A DNA stretch of 13,729 nucleotides, taken from positions 1 through 13,729 of the forward strand of contig JARXKO010000021.1 in NCBI GenBank assembly GCA_030271595.1. Reading direction: 5' to 3'. Position 1 is the first letter of the stretch, and each line of letters starts with the position of its first letter. The translations under genes and the position numbers were made by a program. The notes under the pieces were generated by a model, which saw only the letters and a list, made by a program, of their open reading frames with translations, made no database searches and was not told the origin of the DNA. This document shows, one piece after another, positions 1-6,801 of the stretch. Source of the stretch: Pseudomonadota bacterium (lineage in GTDB: Bacteria; Pseudomonadota; Alphaproteobacteria; Sphingomonadales; Sphingomonadaceae).

Positions 1-309
1 AACCGCGAACTCGAGGGTGATATTCCCACCGACGCCTTCGCCCATGAAGCGCGCTGGAACGACCGCCTGTCGCGGATCGAGATGCATCTGGTTGCGCTCA
101 GCGACGTCACCTTCACAGTCGATGGCCAGCGCTTCGCCTTCGCCAAAGGATCGTCGATCCACACCGAGAACAGCCACAAATACGGCCCGCGCGGGAGCTG
201 GCTGCTGCTCCTTGCCGGAGGCTGGACCCCGCTTGCCCAATGGTCCGCGCCTCACGACGATTTCGTGCTCATCCTGGCCGAAGCCCAGCCCGAGCGCTTC
301 GCCCCCTGA
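1..309 (+). CDS. egtD: L-histidine N-alpha-methyltransferase, C-terminal part (5' end outside window)
   Basis: The reading frame is open from base 1 and ends in TGA at 307-309, giving the last 102 residues. The text matches the C-terminal part of the EgtD family: an NRELxGD start, a WN...RIEMHL stretch at about residues 19-30, and an IHTENSHKY signature near residues 51-59, followed by a hydrophobic LLLLAGGW segment. EgtD uses SAM to trimethylate histidine to hercynine, the first step of ergothioneine synthesis, in the cytoplasm. EgtD proteins are usually about 320 residues, so roughly two thirds of the gene, including the SAM-binding core, lies upstream. Its usual partner egtB cannot be seen. 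It is followed after 35 bp by yggT on the same strand, which may or may not be one transcript. Family assignment is firm; activity cannot be judged from this fragment. Confidence 0.88.
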   Translation, partial: NRELEGDIPTDAFAHEARWNDRLSRIEMHLVALSDVTFTVDGQRFAFAKGSSIHTENSHKYGPRGSWLLLLAGGWTPLAQWSAPHDDFVLILAEAQPERFAP

Positions 310-344
310 TTGCGGGCCGGGCACGGCGCGGCTAAGCGGCAGTC

Positions 345-644
345 ATGCTCATCGCCCTCGTCGACATCCTCAACCTCCTGCTCGACATCCTGTGGTGGGT
401 GATCATCGGCCAGGTGATCATCAGCTGGCTGCTCGCCTTCCACGTCCTCAATCCGACCTCGGGCGGGGTCCGCGCGTTCCTGATCGCGCTCGACCGGCTG
501 ACCCAGCCGCTCTACCGCCCGATCCGCGCCATGCTGCCCGATTTCGGCGGCATCGACTTTTCGCCGATGGTCGTCCTGATCCTCATCGCGGTGGTCAAGA
601 AGCTGCTCGCCGGCGTCGTCACCCAATATTATCTCGGCGGATGA
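345..644 (+). CDS. YggT family small integral membrane protein
   Basis: This 99-residue protein has a hydrophobic N-terminal segment (about residues 1-32) and a second one (about 73-92), joined by a polar loop. The loop ends in [19 protein letters not shown] (about residues 56-74), the characteristic YggT pattern of P-x-R followed by GG-x-DFSP. It has a single YggT unit; some homologues carry two. YggT proteins are inner-membrane proteins linked in the literature to osmotic or ionic stress and to cell-division and envelope functions, but no reaction is established. The ATG at 345 gives the normal family length; the Shine-Dalgarno is weak. The stop codon overlaps the folD start in an ATGA at 641-644, so the two are probably translationally coupled. 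Confidence 0.88.
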   Translation: MLIALVDILNLLLDILWWVIIGQVIISWLLAFHVLNPTSGGVRAFLIALDRLTQPLYRPIRAMLPDFGGIDFSPMVVLILIAVVKKLLAGVVTQYYLGG

Positions 645-1534
645 GCGCCAAGCTCATCGACGGCAAGGCGGCCGCGGCCCAGCTGCGCTCCGCAATCGCG
701 GACGAAGTCACCAAGTTCCGCGCTGCAACCGGACGCGCGCCGGGTCTTGCGGTGGTGCTGGTCGGCGAGGATCCGGCAAGCGCGGTCTATGTCCGGTCAA
801 AGGGCAAGGCGACCATCGAAGCGGGGATGGAGAGTTTCGAGTACAAGCTCTCCGCCGATACCCCCGAAGCCGAACTGCTGGACTTGCTCGATCGCCTCAA
901 CGCCGATCCAGCGGCCGACGGAATCCTCGTCCAGCTGCCGCTGCCGGCGCACATCAACGCCAATAAGGTGATTACCCGGATCGATCCCGACAAGGACGTC
1001 GACGGGTTCAACCCGGTCAATGCCGGGCGCCTTGCGATCGGGCTTCACGGCTTCGTTCCGTGCACGCCTTTGGGATGCCTCAAGCTGCTCCGCGCCGAGC
1101 TTGGCGACCTTTCCGGCAAATCGGCGGTCGTCATCGGCCGCTCGAACATCGTCGGCAAGCCGATGGCGCTGCTCCTGCTCGGCGACAGCTGCACCGTCAC
1201 CATCGCCCACAGCCGAACCCGCGATTTGCCCGCCGTGGTGCGCCAGGCCGACATCGTCGTCGCCGCGGTCGGGCGCGCGGAAATGGTCAAGGGCGACTGG
1301 CTCAAGCCCGGCGCCTGCGTGATCGACGTCGGCATCAACCGCCTCGATCCGGCCGAGCCCGGCGGCAAGGGCAGGCTGGTGGGCGACGTCGACTTCGCAT
1401 CCGCGAGCCAGGTCGCTGGCGCAATCACTCCGGTTCCGGGCGGGGTCGGACCGATGACCATCGCCTGCCTCATTCGCAACACCTTCGTTTCGGCTGCGCG
1501 CCGCGCGGCCTTCCGCTATGGGAAAGACCTATGA
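641..1534 (+). CDS. folD: Bifunctional methylenetetrahydrofolate dehydrogenase / methenyltetrahydrofolate cyclohydrolase
   Basis: This 297-residue protein is of normal FolD length. It interconverts 5,10-methylene-, 5,10-methenyl- and 10-formyl-tetrahydrofolate using NADP(H), in the cytoplasm. The catalytic region [17 protein letters not shown] (41-57) includes Y50, K54 and K56, corresponding to the conserved Tyr and Lys of the family. Other signatures are [10 protein letters not shown] (93-102), [13 protein letters not shown] (118-129), the nucleotide-binding [11 protein letters not shown] (166-176) and [10 protein letters not shown] (264-273). An upstream in-frame GTG extension exists from base 17, but homology begins at the ATG at 641, which overlaps the yggT stop. 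Its own stop overlaps the next start at 1531-1534. No key residue appears to be missing. Confidence 0.97.
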   Translation: MSAKLIDGKAAAAQLRSAIADEVTKFRAATGRAPGLAVVLVGEDPASAVYVRSKGKATIEAGMESFEYKLSADTPEAELLDLLDRLNADPAADGILVQLPLPAHINANKVITRIDPDKDVDGFNPVNAGRLAIGLHGFVPCTPLGCLKLLRAELGDLSGKSAVVIGRSNIVGKPMALLLLGDSCTVTIAHSRTRDLPAVVRQADIVVAAVGRAEMVKGDWLKPGACVIDVGINRLDPAEPGGKGRLVGDVDFASASQVAGAITPVPGGVGPMTIACLIRNTFVSAARRAAFRYGKDL

Positions 1535-2172
1535 TCACAACATTGCTTCTCGCCGCCGCCGCTCATGCCCCGAGCGTGATCGATTCCGAGCGTGCCTTCG
1601 CCCGCGATGCCCAGCGCATCGGCATGTGGAGCGCCTTTCGCAAATATGCCGCGCCGGACGCGGTGATGTTCACGCCGCAGGCGGTGTGGGCGAGCAACTT
1701 TCTCAAGGACCGCAAGGATCCGCCGCGCTCGCTCGACTGGTGGCCGACCCAGGCATTCGTTTCGTGCGACGGGCGCACCGCGGTCGATTCCGGGGCAGCA
1801 GTCGACGGCGACGGCAAGCCCTACAGCTTTTTCACCACCGTGTGGCAGCGCAGCGGCGGCAAGTGGCGCTGGGTCTATGACGGTGGCATGTCGGCCGCGG
1901 GCAAGCCCTTCCCCGTCCGCTCGCAAGCGCCGGTCGTTCAGCGCGCGTCGTGCCGCGCCAAAGCCCCGGGGGCGCCGGTCATTCCGCCTCTGCCGCTGAC
2001 CGACAAGCAGGCGCGCAAGACCCCAGAGGACAGCGGCCGCGGCGAATCCGCCGACAAGTCCTTGGGCTGGGACTGGAAGGTCGAAAAGGACGGCAGCCGC
2101 CATTTCCGGGTCTTCCTGTGGACGGGATCGCGCTACGCCCAGGCGGTGTACCAGCTCATTCCGGCCAAATGA
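1531..2172 (+). CDS. Exported hypothetical protein with NTF2/DUF4440-like N-terminal half
   Basis: This protein has 213 residues. Residues 1-13 ([13 protein letters not shown]) look like a short cleavable signal peptide, although it lacks a clear basic n-region. Residues 15-120 show the pattern of SnoaL/DUF4440-type NTF2-fold proteins: [27 protein letters not shown], then [16 protein letters not shown]. The second half (about 130-213) is not recognised. It contains a proline-rich linker (142-157) and ends in a strand-rich stretch, [16 protein letters not shown]. No catalytic residues can be assigned and the function is unknown. The start is fixed by the ATGA overlap with folD, and the stop overlaps the marC start in another ATGA at 2169-2172, so it belongs to the yggT-folD-marC unit. 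The domain call is by pattern only. Confidence 0.72.
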   Translation: MITTLLLAAAAHAPSVIDSERAFARDAQRIGMWSAFRKYAAPDAVMFTPQAVWASNFLKDRKDPPRSLDWWPTQAFVSCDGRTAVDSGAAVDGDGKPYSFFTTVWQRSGGKWRWVYDGGMSAAGKPFPVRSQAPVVQRASCRAKAPGAPVIPPLPLTDKQARKTPEDSGRGESADKSLGWDWKVEKDGSRHFRVFLWTGSRYAQAVYQLIPAK

Positions 2173-2804
2173 TCGAATTCTTCAGCTCGGCGTTCGTCAC
2201 CTTCCTGGTGATCATCGATCCGCCGGGCGCGGCGCCGATCTTTTCGATCCTGACCCAGGGCGCGAACCCCGCCCAGCGCCGCTCGATGGCGATCCGCTCG
2301 GCACTGGTGGCATGGATCATCCTGATGATCTTCGGGCTGCTTGGCCGGCCGTTGCTCGACACGCTTGGGATCAGCCTTGCAAGCTTCCGCATCGCGGGCG
2401 GAATCCTGCTGTTCTACATCGCCTTTGAAATGGTGTTCGAACAGCGCAAGGACCGCAAGGAATCGCGCGCCCACGAAATGGAGAGCGGAACCCCCGAGGT
2501 CGAGGACATCAGCGTCTTCCCGATGGGCATGCCGATGATCGCCGGTCCGGGCGCAATCGCCAGCGTTATGCTGTGGATTTCACGCGCCGACGATACGCTG
2601 CACATCGTCCTGGTCCTCGGGGCGATGTCTCTGGTGGTGCTGCTGACCCTTGGGGCGATGCTGATCGCGGGGCCGCTGATGCGGTTCATCGGAGCCAAGA
2701 TCGAAGCCGCGATCACCCGCATCCTCGCGGTCATTCTGTCGGCGCTTGCGGCGCAGTTCGTGATCGACGGATTGAAGGACAGTTTCCCCGGCGCGCTGGG
2801 TTAG
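2169..2804 (+). CDS. MarC family integral membrane protein
   Basis: This 211-residue protein has about six membrane segments. Family signatures are DPPGAAPIF (17-25) in the first helix region, RIAGGILLF (74-82), and FPMGMPMIAGPGAIASVM (117-134), the counterpart of the usual P-x-A-x-P-x-IAGPGAI motif. Length is normal for MarC/UPF0056 proteins. The family was once linked to multiple antibiotic resistance, but that role has been withdrawn and the transport substrate, if any, is unknown. A charged loop (about 91-112, ERQ/DRKESR-rich) separates the two three-helix halves. The start overlaps the preceding stop (ATGA). The gene ends only 9 bp from the end of the convergent membrane protein gene, leaving no room for a separate terminator between them. 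Confidence 0.93.
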   Translation: MIEFFSSAFVTFLVIIDPPGAAPIFSILTQGANPAQRRSMAIRSALVAWIILMIFGLLGRPLLDTLGISLASFRIAGGILLFYIAFEMVFEQRKDRKESRAHEMESGTPEVEDISVFPMGMPMIAGPGAIASVMLWISRADDTLHIVLVLGAMSLVVLLTLGAMLIAGPLMRFIGAKIEAAITRILAVILSALAAQFVIDGLKDSFPGALG

Positions 2805-2813
2805 CAGTCGCAG

Positions 2814-4613
2814 CTACCCCGTCACCCGCCACATGCGGAACGGCGAATCCTTGCCCAGATCGATCGGAGTCAGCCAGGCCGGCACCTGGCCGTGCGCGAG
2901 CTGCTGATAAAATCCTTTGGGCGCTTCGGCGCGGAAGATGGTGGTGGTCGAGCTGTTGGGACAAACCAGCAGATAATTCGAATGATATTTGGCGATCAGC
3001 GCATGGGCCCGCTCGGCGCTGCCGCGGAACGCGTTCATGACGTCGGCGATCTGCTCGCCATTGCGATGATAGGGACCGCCGATCGAATTATGATGCGTGA
3101 CGGTGATCAGCCGGGGCCCGAAATCGATGAACGTGAAGACCACGCCTTTGGGCTGAGCGGCGACCGGGCCATAGGCCCACATGCTGTTGCACAGATAATT
3201 GGCGCGAGAGATCGCGCGGCTGTCGGCGGTGACCGGGTCGTCGGGGACGTAGCGAAGGACCAGCGGCAGGACCGCTCCGCCGCCGATCAGCACCAGCATC
3301 AAGGTCCCGGCAACACGGATCAGCGACTTGTCGCTGGTCCAGGCCTTGGGGACGAGGAACCACAGGATCGCCGCGGCGCCGCCGGTGGCGAGCATTTGCG
3401 CGGCCGGCCCGGTGCGCGTCTGCCACAGCAGCAACAGCGCGGCGACGATGCCCGGCAATGCCGTCCCGATGATCCGCCGCAGGAGCTCGCGGTCGGCGCG
3501 CTTCCACCACGCCAGCAGGCCCCAGCCGATGGTCCCGGTGATCGGCAGCGCCACCACCAGCGAGGCGATCCGCCAGCCGTGGCGATAGACCGGCCGCGCC
3601 TCGCGCACATGGCTCAGCCACAATTTATCGACCTCGGGCGAAACCCCTTCGAGCCGCTGCAGGCAATGCGGCCACATCAGGCCATGGAAGGCGGCGATGA
3701 TCGCACCCGCCGCGGCGGCCAGCATAAGCCGCTGCTTCCACCCGCCCGGCGACAGCAGCGCCAGGCCGAACAGCAAGGCGCCGCCGAGCAAGGCGTCGGA
3801 CAGCCACACCGGCGACAAGGCGTCGCACACCGCGCCCCAGTTGTCGTTCGAAGCGAAGACGAGAAAGGCGATCGCAGTGCCGCCGCCGAGCGTGACCGCA
3901 TAAGCGCGAAGCCGCTCGCGCTCGTCCGCGTCGATCACCCAGCTCACCACCGTCACCGCAGCGGCGACGGCGAAATAGATGATCATCTCAAGCCCGATCG
4001 CAAGCGACAAGGCAGTGCCGATTCCGAGCCATAGCCCGCCGCGCGCCTTCTTCGGGTCGGCGATGGCGGCGACGGACAAGGCCAGCAGGGCCAGCTGCCA
4101 GCCGTGATGGTCGATCCGGGTCGGCATGAACATGCCATTGGTCGATCCGGCGAAGAACAGGCCGAGAAAGGCCAGCGGATAGGCCCGGCGGTCGACCAGC
4201 CGGCGGACGATCAGCGCCAGCGAGCCCATCATCACCAACAACGGCAACAGCGGCGCGATCGCCACCGCCCAGCGCTCGGCGCCGGCTCCGCCAAGGAACG
4301 GGCGAAGCAGCAGGATCAGCCCGGCAAGCGGTAGATCGACCAGTCGCGACCAATGGATGTTGGCGCCGAACGGAGCATTGAGATGATATTGGCGAAGGTC
4401 GTACCAGCCCTGGCCGTGAAGCAAGGCGCGGACCTGCATCATCCGCATATTGTCGTCGGTGTCGGCGAGGTTGAAGACGTGGATGTCGGTCCACTTGGTG
4501 ATCAGGAACGAGGCGCAGAAGCCGACCCAGACAAGCACCACCACCCACTTCCAGTGGCGATCGACGAGCTCCAAAATGAGCTCCTGCCATTCCTCTTCCT
4601 TGCGCCAGCGCAT
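2814..4613 (-). CDS. Large polytopic membrane protein, probable GT-C glycosyltransferase resembling STT3/PglB
   Basis: This protein has 599 residues: about 12-13 hydrophobic segments (from about 23 to 452) followed by a C-terminal extracytoplasmic-type domain (about 455-599). That architecture is shared with GT-C enzymes such as oligosaccharyltransferases. Right after the first membrane segment is an acidic DTDDNMRMMQ stretch (D51, D53, D54), where GT-C proteins place a metal-binding acidic motif, then HWSRLVDLPLA (87-97). RIDHHGWQ (166-173) recalls the second acidic motif of archaeal AglB (DHH). FTFIDFGPR (493-501) followed by HHNSIGGPYHRN (507-518) lines up in order and spacing with WWDYG and the following asparagine-rich stretch of STT3. 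These matches are seen by eye, so the activity is inferred. The substrate could be a lipid-linked sugar or glycan. The ATG at 4613 has no clear Shine-Dalgarno, but the start must precede D51 and the first helix. It is divergent from gtrA. Confidence 0.7.
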   Translation of the reverse strand: MRWRKEEEWQELILELVDRHWKWVVVLVWVGFCASFLITKWTDIHVFNLADTDDNMRMMQVRALLHGQGWYDLRQYHLNAPFGANIHWSRLVDLPLAGLILLLRPFLGGAGAERWAVAIAPLLPLLVMMGSLALIVRRLVDRRAYPLAFLGLFFAGSTNGMFMPTRIDHHGWQLALLALSVAAIADPKKARGGLWLGIGTALSLAIGLEMIIYFAVAAAVTVVSWVIDADERERLRAYAVTLGGGTAIAFLVFASNDNWGAVCDALSPVWLSDALLGGALLFGLALLSPGGWKQRLMLAAAAGAIIAAFHGLMWPHCLQRLEGVSPEVDKLWLSHVREARPVYRHGWRIASLVVALPITGTIGWGLLAWWKRADRELLRRIIGTALPGIVAALLLLWQTRTGPAAQMLATGGAAAILWFLVPKAWTSDKSLIRVAGTLMLVLIGGGAVLPLVLRYVPDDPVTADSRAISRANYLCNSMWAYGPVAAQPKGVVFTFIDFGPRLITVTHHNSIGGPYHRNGEQIADVMNAFRGSAERAHALIAKYHSNYLLVCPNSSTTTIFRAEAPKGFYQQLAHGQVPAWLTPIDLGKDSPFRMWRVTG

Positions 4614-4614
4614 T

Positions 4615-4659
4615 TTTCGCGCTGTAGCCGCTTAACCGGAAACGGCAACCAGCGCGAAA
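4615..4659. promoter_or_regulatory. Perfect 10-bp inverted repeat in the divergent promoter gap
   Basis: TTTCGCGCTG at 4615-4624 is repeated exactly in inverse as CAGCGCGAAA at 4650-4659, with 25 bp between. A smaller GCCG/CGGC pair (4627-4630 and 4642-4645) is nested inside. The element fills most of the 64-bp gap between the divergent STT3-like and gtrA genes, so it could be an operator shared by both promoters or a hairpin in either 5' leader. No regulator gene lies nearby, and I see no convincing -35/-10 pair. The repeat itself is plain in the sequence; its role is inference. Confidence 0.45.
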
Positions 4660-4677
4660 GGCCAGGCGATCTCACCG

Positions 4678-5100
4678 ATGCTCGAGCGATTGCCCCTCAA
4701 GCCCCGCCATCGCGCCGTCGCGGCCCAGGTCATCCGCTTCGGCCTCGTCGGCGGCTTCGTCACCGCGCTTTACGCTATCGTCTATTCGCCGCTCGCCAAA
4801 TATGGCCTGACCAGCCCGCAGGTCGCCAATTTCCTCGGCTATCTGACGGCGATGATCACCGGCTATGTCCTCCACAGCCGATGGAGCTTCCGCGATCATG
4901 GCAAGCGCGACAACCCGGCCCGGACGACGTCGCGATTCCTGATCGTCTCGCTGATCAGCTACGGCCTCAACGCCGGGTTCGTGTTCCTGCTCACCGACAG
5001 CCGAATGGCCGGGGGCCCTTGGTGGTGGCCGCTGCTGCCGATCCTGTTCGTAACCCCGGCGGTGACCTTCGTCCTCAACCGGCAGTGGGTGTTCAGATAA
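4678..5100 (+). CDS. GtrA family membrane protein (putative lipid-linked sugar translocase)
   Basis: This 140-residue protein has four hydrophobic segments. Family signatures are RFGLVGG (20-26) in the first helix, NFLGYLTAMITGYVLHSRWSF (51-71) in the second, and TFVLNRQWVF (130-139) at the C-terminus; the N-x-x-WxF ending of each half is typical of GtrA. In O-antigen glucosylation systems GtrA is thought to flip undecaprenyl-phosphate-linked sugar across the inner membrane. It works with a GT2 enzyme (GtrB) that makes the donor and a polytopic GT-C (GtrC) that transfers the sugar. All three types of gene are found within 4 kb here. A methyltransferase follows after 16 bp on the same strand. 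Confidence 0.9.
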   Translation: MLERLPLKPRHRAVAAQVIRFGLVGGFVTALYAIVYSPLAKYGLTSPQVANFLGYLTAMITGYVLHSRWSFRDHGKRDNPARTTSRFLIVSLISYGLNAGFVFLLTDSRMAGGPWWWPLLPILFVTPAVTFVLNRQWVFR

Positions 5101-5116
5101 TGAGGGTTTCCCGCTG

Positions 5117-5845
5117 ATGGAACGGGTGGTCTACGAGCAAATGGCGGAGCTCGACCAGCGCCACTGGTGGTACCGGGCGCGGCGCGAAGTGCTTGCCGCA
5201 CTGATCCGGCGCACGGTCAAGCCTCCGGCCGCGGCGGCGATCCTCGAGATCGGCTGCGGCACCGGCCACAACCTGGCGATGCTCGGCCAGTTCGGAACGG
5301 TCGATGCGCTTGAACTCGACGATCAGGCGCGGACGATCGCCGCGGAGCGGCTCGGCAAGCCGGTGATGCAGTCGCCGCTCCCCGCCCTCAAGGGAGTCAA
5401 GGCGGGCCATTACGACATGATCGGCGCGTTCGACGTGATCGAGCATATCGTCGACGATGCCGCGGCCGTGGAGTCGATCGCCAGGTGCCTCAAGCCGGGC
5501 GGGAAGCTGGTCATGACCGTTCCCGCGCACCAGTGGATGTGGTCGGCGCACGACGTCGTCAATCATCATCACCGCCGCTATTCGAAAGCGGGCTTGCGCC
5601 GGCTCATCGCCGGCTCGCCGCTGAAGCTCGAGGCGATCGGCTATTTCAACAGCCTGCTGTTCCCGCTCGCCATCGCCGAGCGCTTTGCCTCCAGGGCCCG
5701 GGGCAAGGATGAAGCCGACCTCAAACTGCCCGCCAAGCCGCTCAACGCCGCGCTCGAACAAGCCTTCGCGCTGGAGCGCTATGCGATCGGGCGCTGGCCC
5801 TTGCCGCCGGGCTTGTCCTTGTTCGCGGTGGCCTCGGCGACATAG
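5117..5845 (+). CDS. Class I SAM-dependent methyltransferase
   Basis: This protein has 242 residues. The Rossmann core shows LEIGCGTGHN (43-52) for SAM binding, an acidic residue ending strand 2 (LELDD, 65-69), FDVIEH (105-110) and LKPGGKLVMTVP (125-136). The N-terminal DQRHWWYRARR (13-23) and the later AHDVVNHHHRRYSK (144-157) are common in methyltransferases encoded beside glycan and lipid glycosyltransferases. Its substrate is unknown; a sugar or lipid-linked precursor is plausible from context. A GAGGG at 5102-5106 precedes the ATG by about 10 bases. It is probably cotranscribed with gtrA. Its last 67 bp, including conserved-looking LPPGLSLFAVA, overlap the end of the convergent GT2 gene. 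Confidence 0.9.
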   Translation: MERVVYEQMAELDQRHWWYRARREVLAALIRRTVKPPAAAAILEIGCGTGHNLAMLGQFGTVDALELDDQARTIAAERLGKPVMQSPLPALKGVKAGHYDMIGAFDVIEHIVDDAAAVESIARCLKPGGKLVMTVPAHQWMWSAHDVVNHHHRRYSKAGLRRLIAGSPLKLEAIGYFNSLLFPLAIAERFASRARGKDEADLKLPAKPLNAALEQAFALERYAIGRWPLPPGLSLFAVASAT

Positions 5846-6801
5846 CCGAGCCGGGTCCGGCCGGTGCCCGCCGTTCGCCCGGCGATGTCCTGAACGATAT
5901 ACAGCGGGCGCCCCTTCGCTTCATTGTAGAGTCGCCCGATATATTCGCCCATCAAGGCAAGTGCGAACATCTGGATCGCCCCGAGCACGACCACCACCAG
6001 CATCAGCGAGGTCCAGCCCTGGATGCTTCGCCCGGCGAGCCAGACATAGAGGATGTAGAGCACGATCACGACCGAGCCCGCGGACAGGGCCAGCCCGGCG
6101 TGGCTCGCGAGCTTGAGCGGCGCGGAGGAGAATCCGGTCAGCGCGTCGAGGGCGAAACGGACCATCTTGCCCAAGGGATATTTGGTTTCCCCGGCGAAGC
6201 GCTCCTTGCGGTCGTAGCTGAAGGGGATTTGCCGGAAGCCGATCCAGGCGACCATTCCGCGAATGAATCGCGCCTGTTCGGGCATCGCCAGCAGGGCATT
6301 GAGAGCGCGCCTGCTCATCAATCGGAAATCGCCGGCGTCGAGCGGGATGTCGACCTCGGTCGCCCGCGACAGCATCCGGTAGAAGCCGTGGGCGGTGGCG
6401 CGCTTGAACGCGGTCTCGCCCTCGCGGCTGCGGCGAACCCCATAGACGACGTCGGCGCCCTCGGCCGCCATCGCCGCGAGCATCGGGGCGAGCAGCTCTG
6501 GCGGGTCCTGGAGGTCGGCGTCGATGATCAGCACCTTGTCGCCGCCGCAGATGTCGAGCCCGGCGGTCAGCGCCAGCTGGTGGCCGTGATTGCGCGACAG
6601 ATTGACTGCGACCAGGTTGGGATCCGCCTCCGCCAGCCGCTGCATGACCGGCCAGCTGCCGTCGCTCGAGCCGTCATTGACCAGAACCAGCTCAAAATCC
6701 TCGCCCACCGCGATTCGCGCTGCGCCGCCGAGCCGCTGATGAAGCTCGGCCAGGCAGGCTTCCTCGTTGAAGCAGGGAACGACGATCGAAAGCGCGGTCA
6801 T
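5779..6801 (-). CDS. Family 2 glycosyltransferase, GtrB/DPM1/ArnC type
   Basis: This protein has 340 residues. The N-terminal GT-A domain has SIVVPCFNEE (5-14), LVNDGSSDGS (40-49), DADLQDPPE (94-102) with the DxD metal site at D94/D96, and RKERFAGETKYPLGK (198-212). Two membrane helices follow (about 231-257 and 264-286), then the family-typical GEYIGR and GRPLYIV. This is the arrangement of enzymes that move a sugar from a nucleotide donor to polyprenyl phosphate on the cytoplasmic face. The sugar cannot be read from sequence. An upstream in-frame extension exists to 7062, but the ATG at 6799-6801 begins the family-typical text and overlaps the stop of the upstream gene (ATGA), showing translational coupling. 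The tail after about residue 305 is poorly conserved and includes the 67-bp antisense overlap with the methyltransferase gene. Confidence 0.92.
   Translation of the reverse strand: MTALSIVVPCFNEEACLAELHQRLGGAARIAVGEDFELVLVNDGSSDGSWPVMQRLAEADPNLVAVNLSRNHGHQLALTAGLDICGGDKVLIIDADLQDPPELLAPMLAAMAAEGADVVYGVRRSREGETAFKRATAHGFYRMLSRATEVDIPLDAGDFRLMSRRALNALLAMPEQARFIRGMVAWIGFRQIPFSYDRKERFAGETKYPLGKMVRFALDALTGFSSAPLKLASHAGLALSAGSVVIVLYILYVWLAGRSIQGWTSLMLVVVVLGAIQMFALALMGEYIGRLYNEAKGRPLYIVQDIAGRTAGTGRTRLGYVAEATANKDKPGGKGQRPIA

Noticed and set aside
17..640. In-frame upstream extension of folD from a GTG at 17
   Set aside because: It would run through egtD and yggT in another frame; FolD homology starts exactly at the ATG at 641.
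2805..2813. Possible terminator between marC and the convergent STT3-like gene
   Set aside because: Only 9 bp separate the stop codons and I see no hairpin with a U-tract there.
2892..4034. A 380-codon open frame on the plus strand, antisense to the STT3-like gene
   Set aside because: The translation is low-complexity and polar (Asp, Arg, Gln, His repeats), typical of an antisense shadow in high-GC DNA; the minus-strand reading has coherent helices and motifs.
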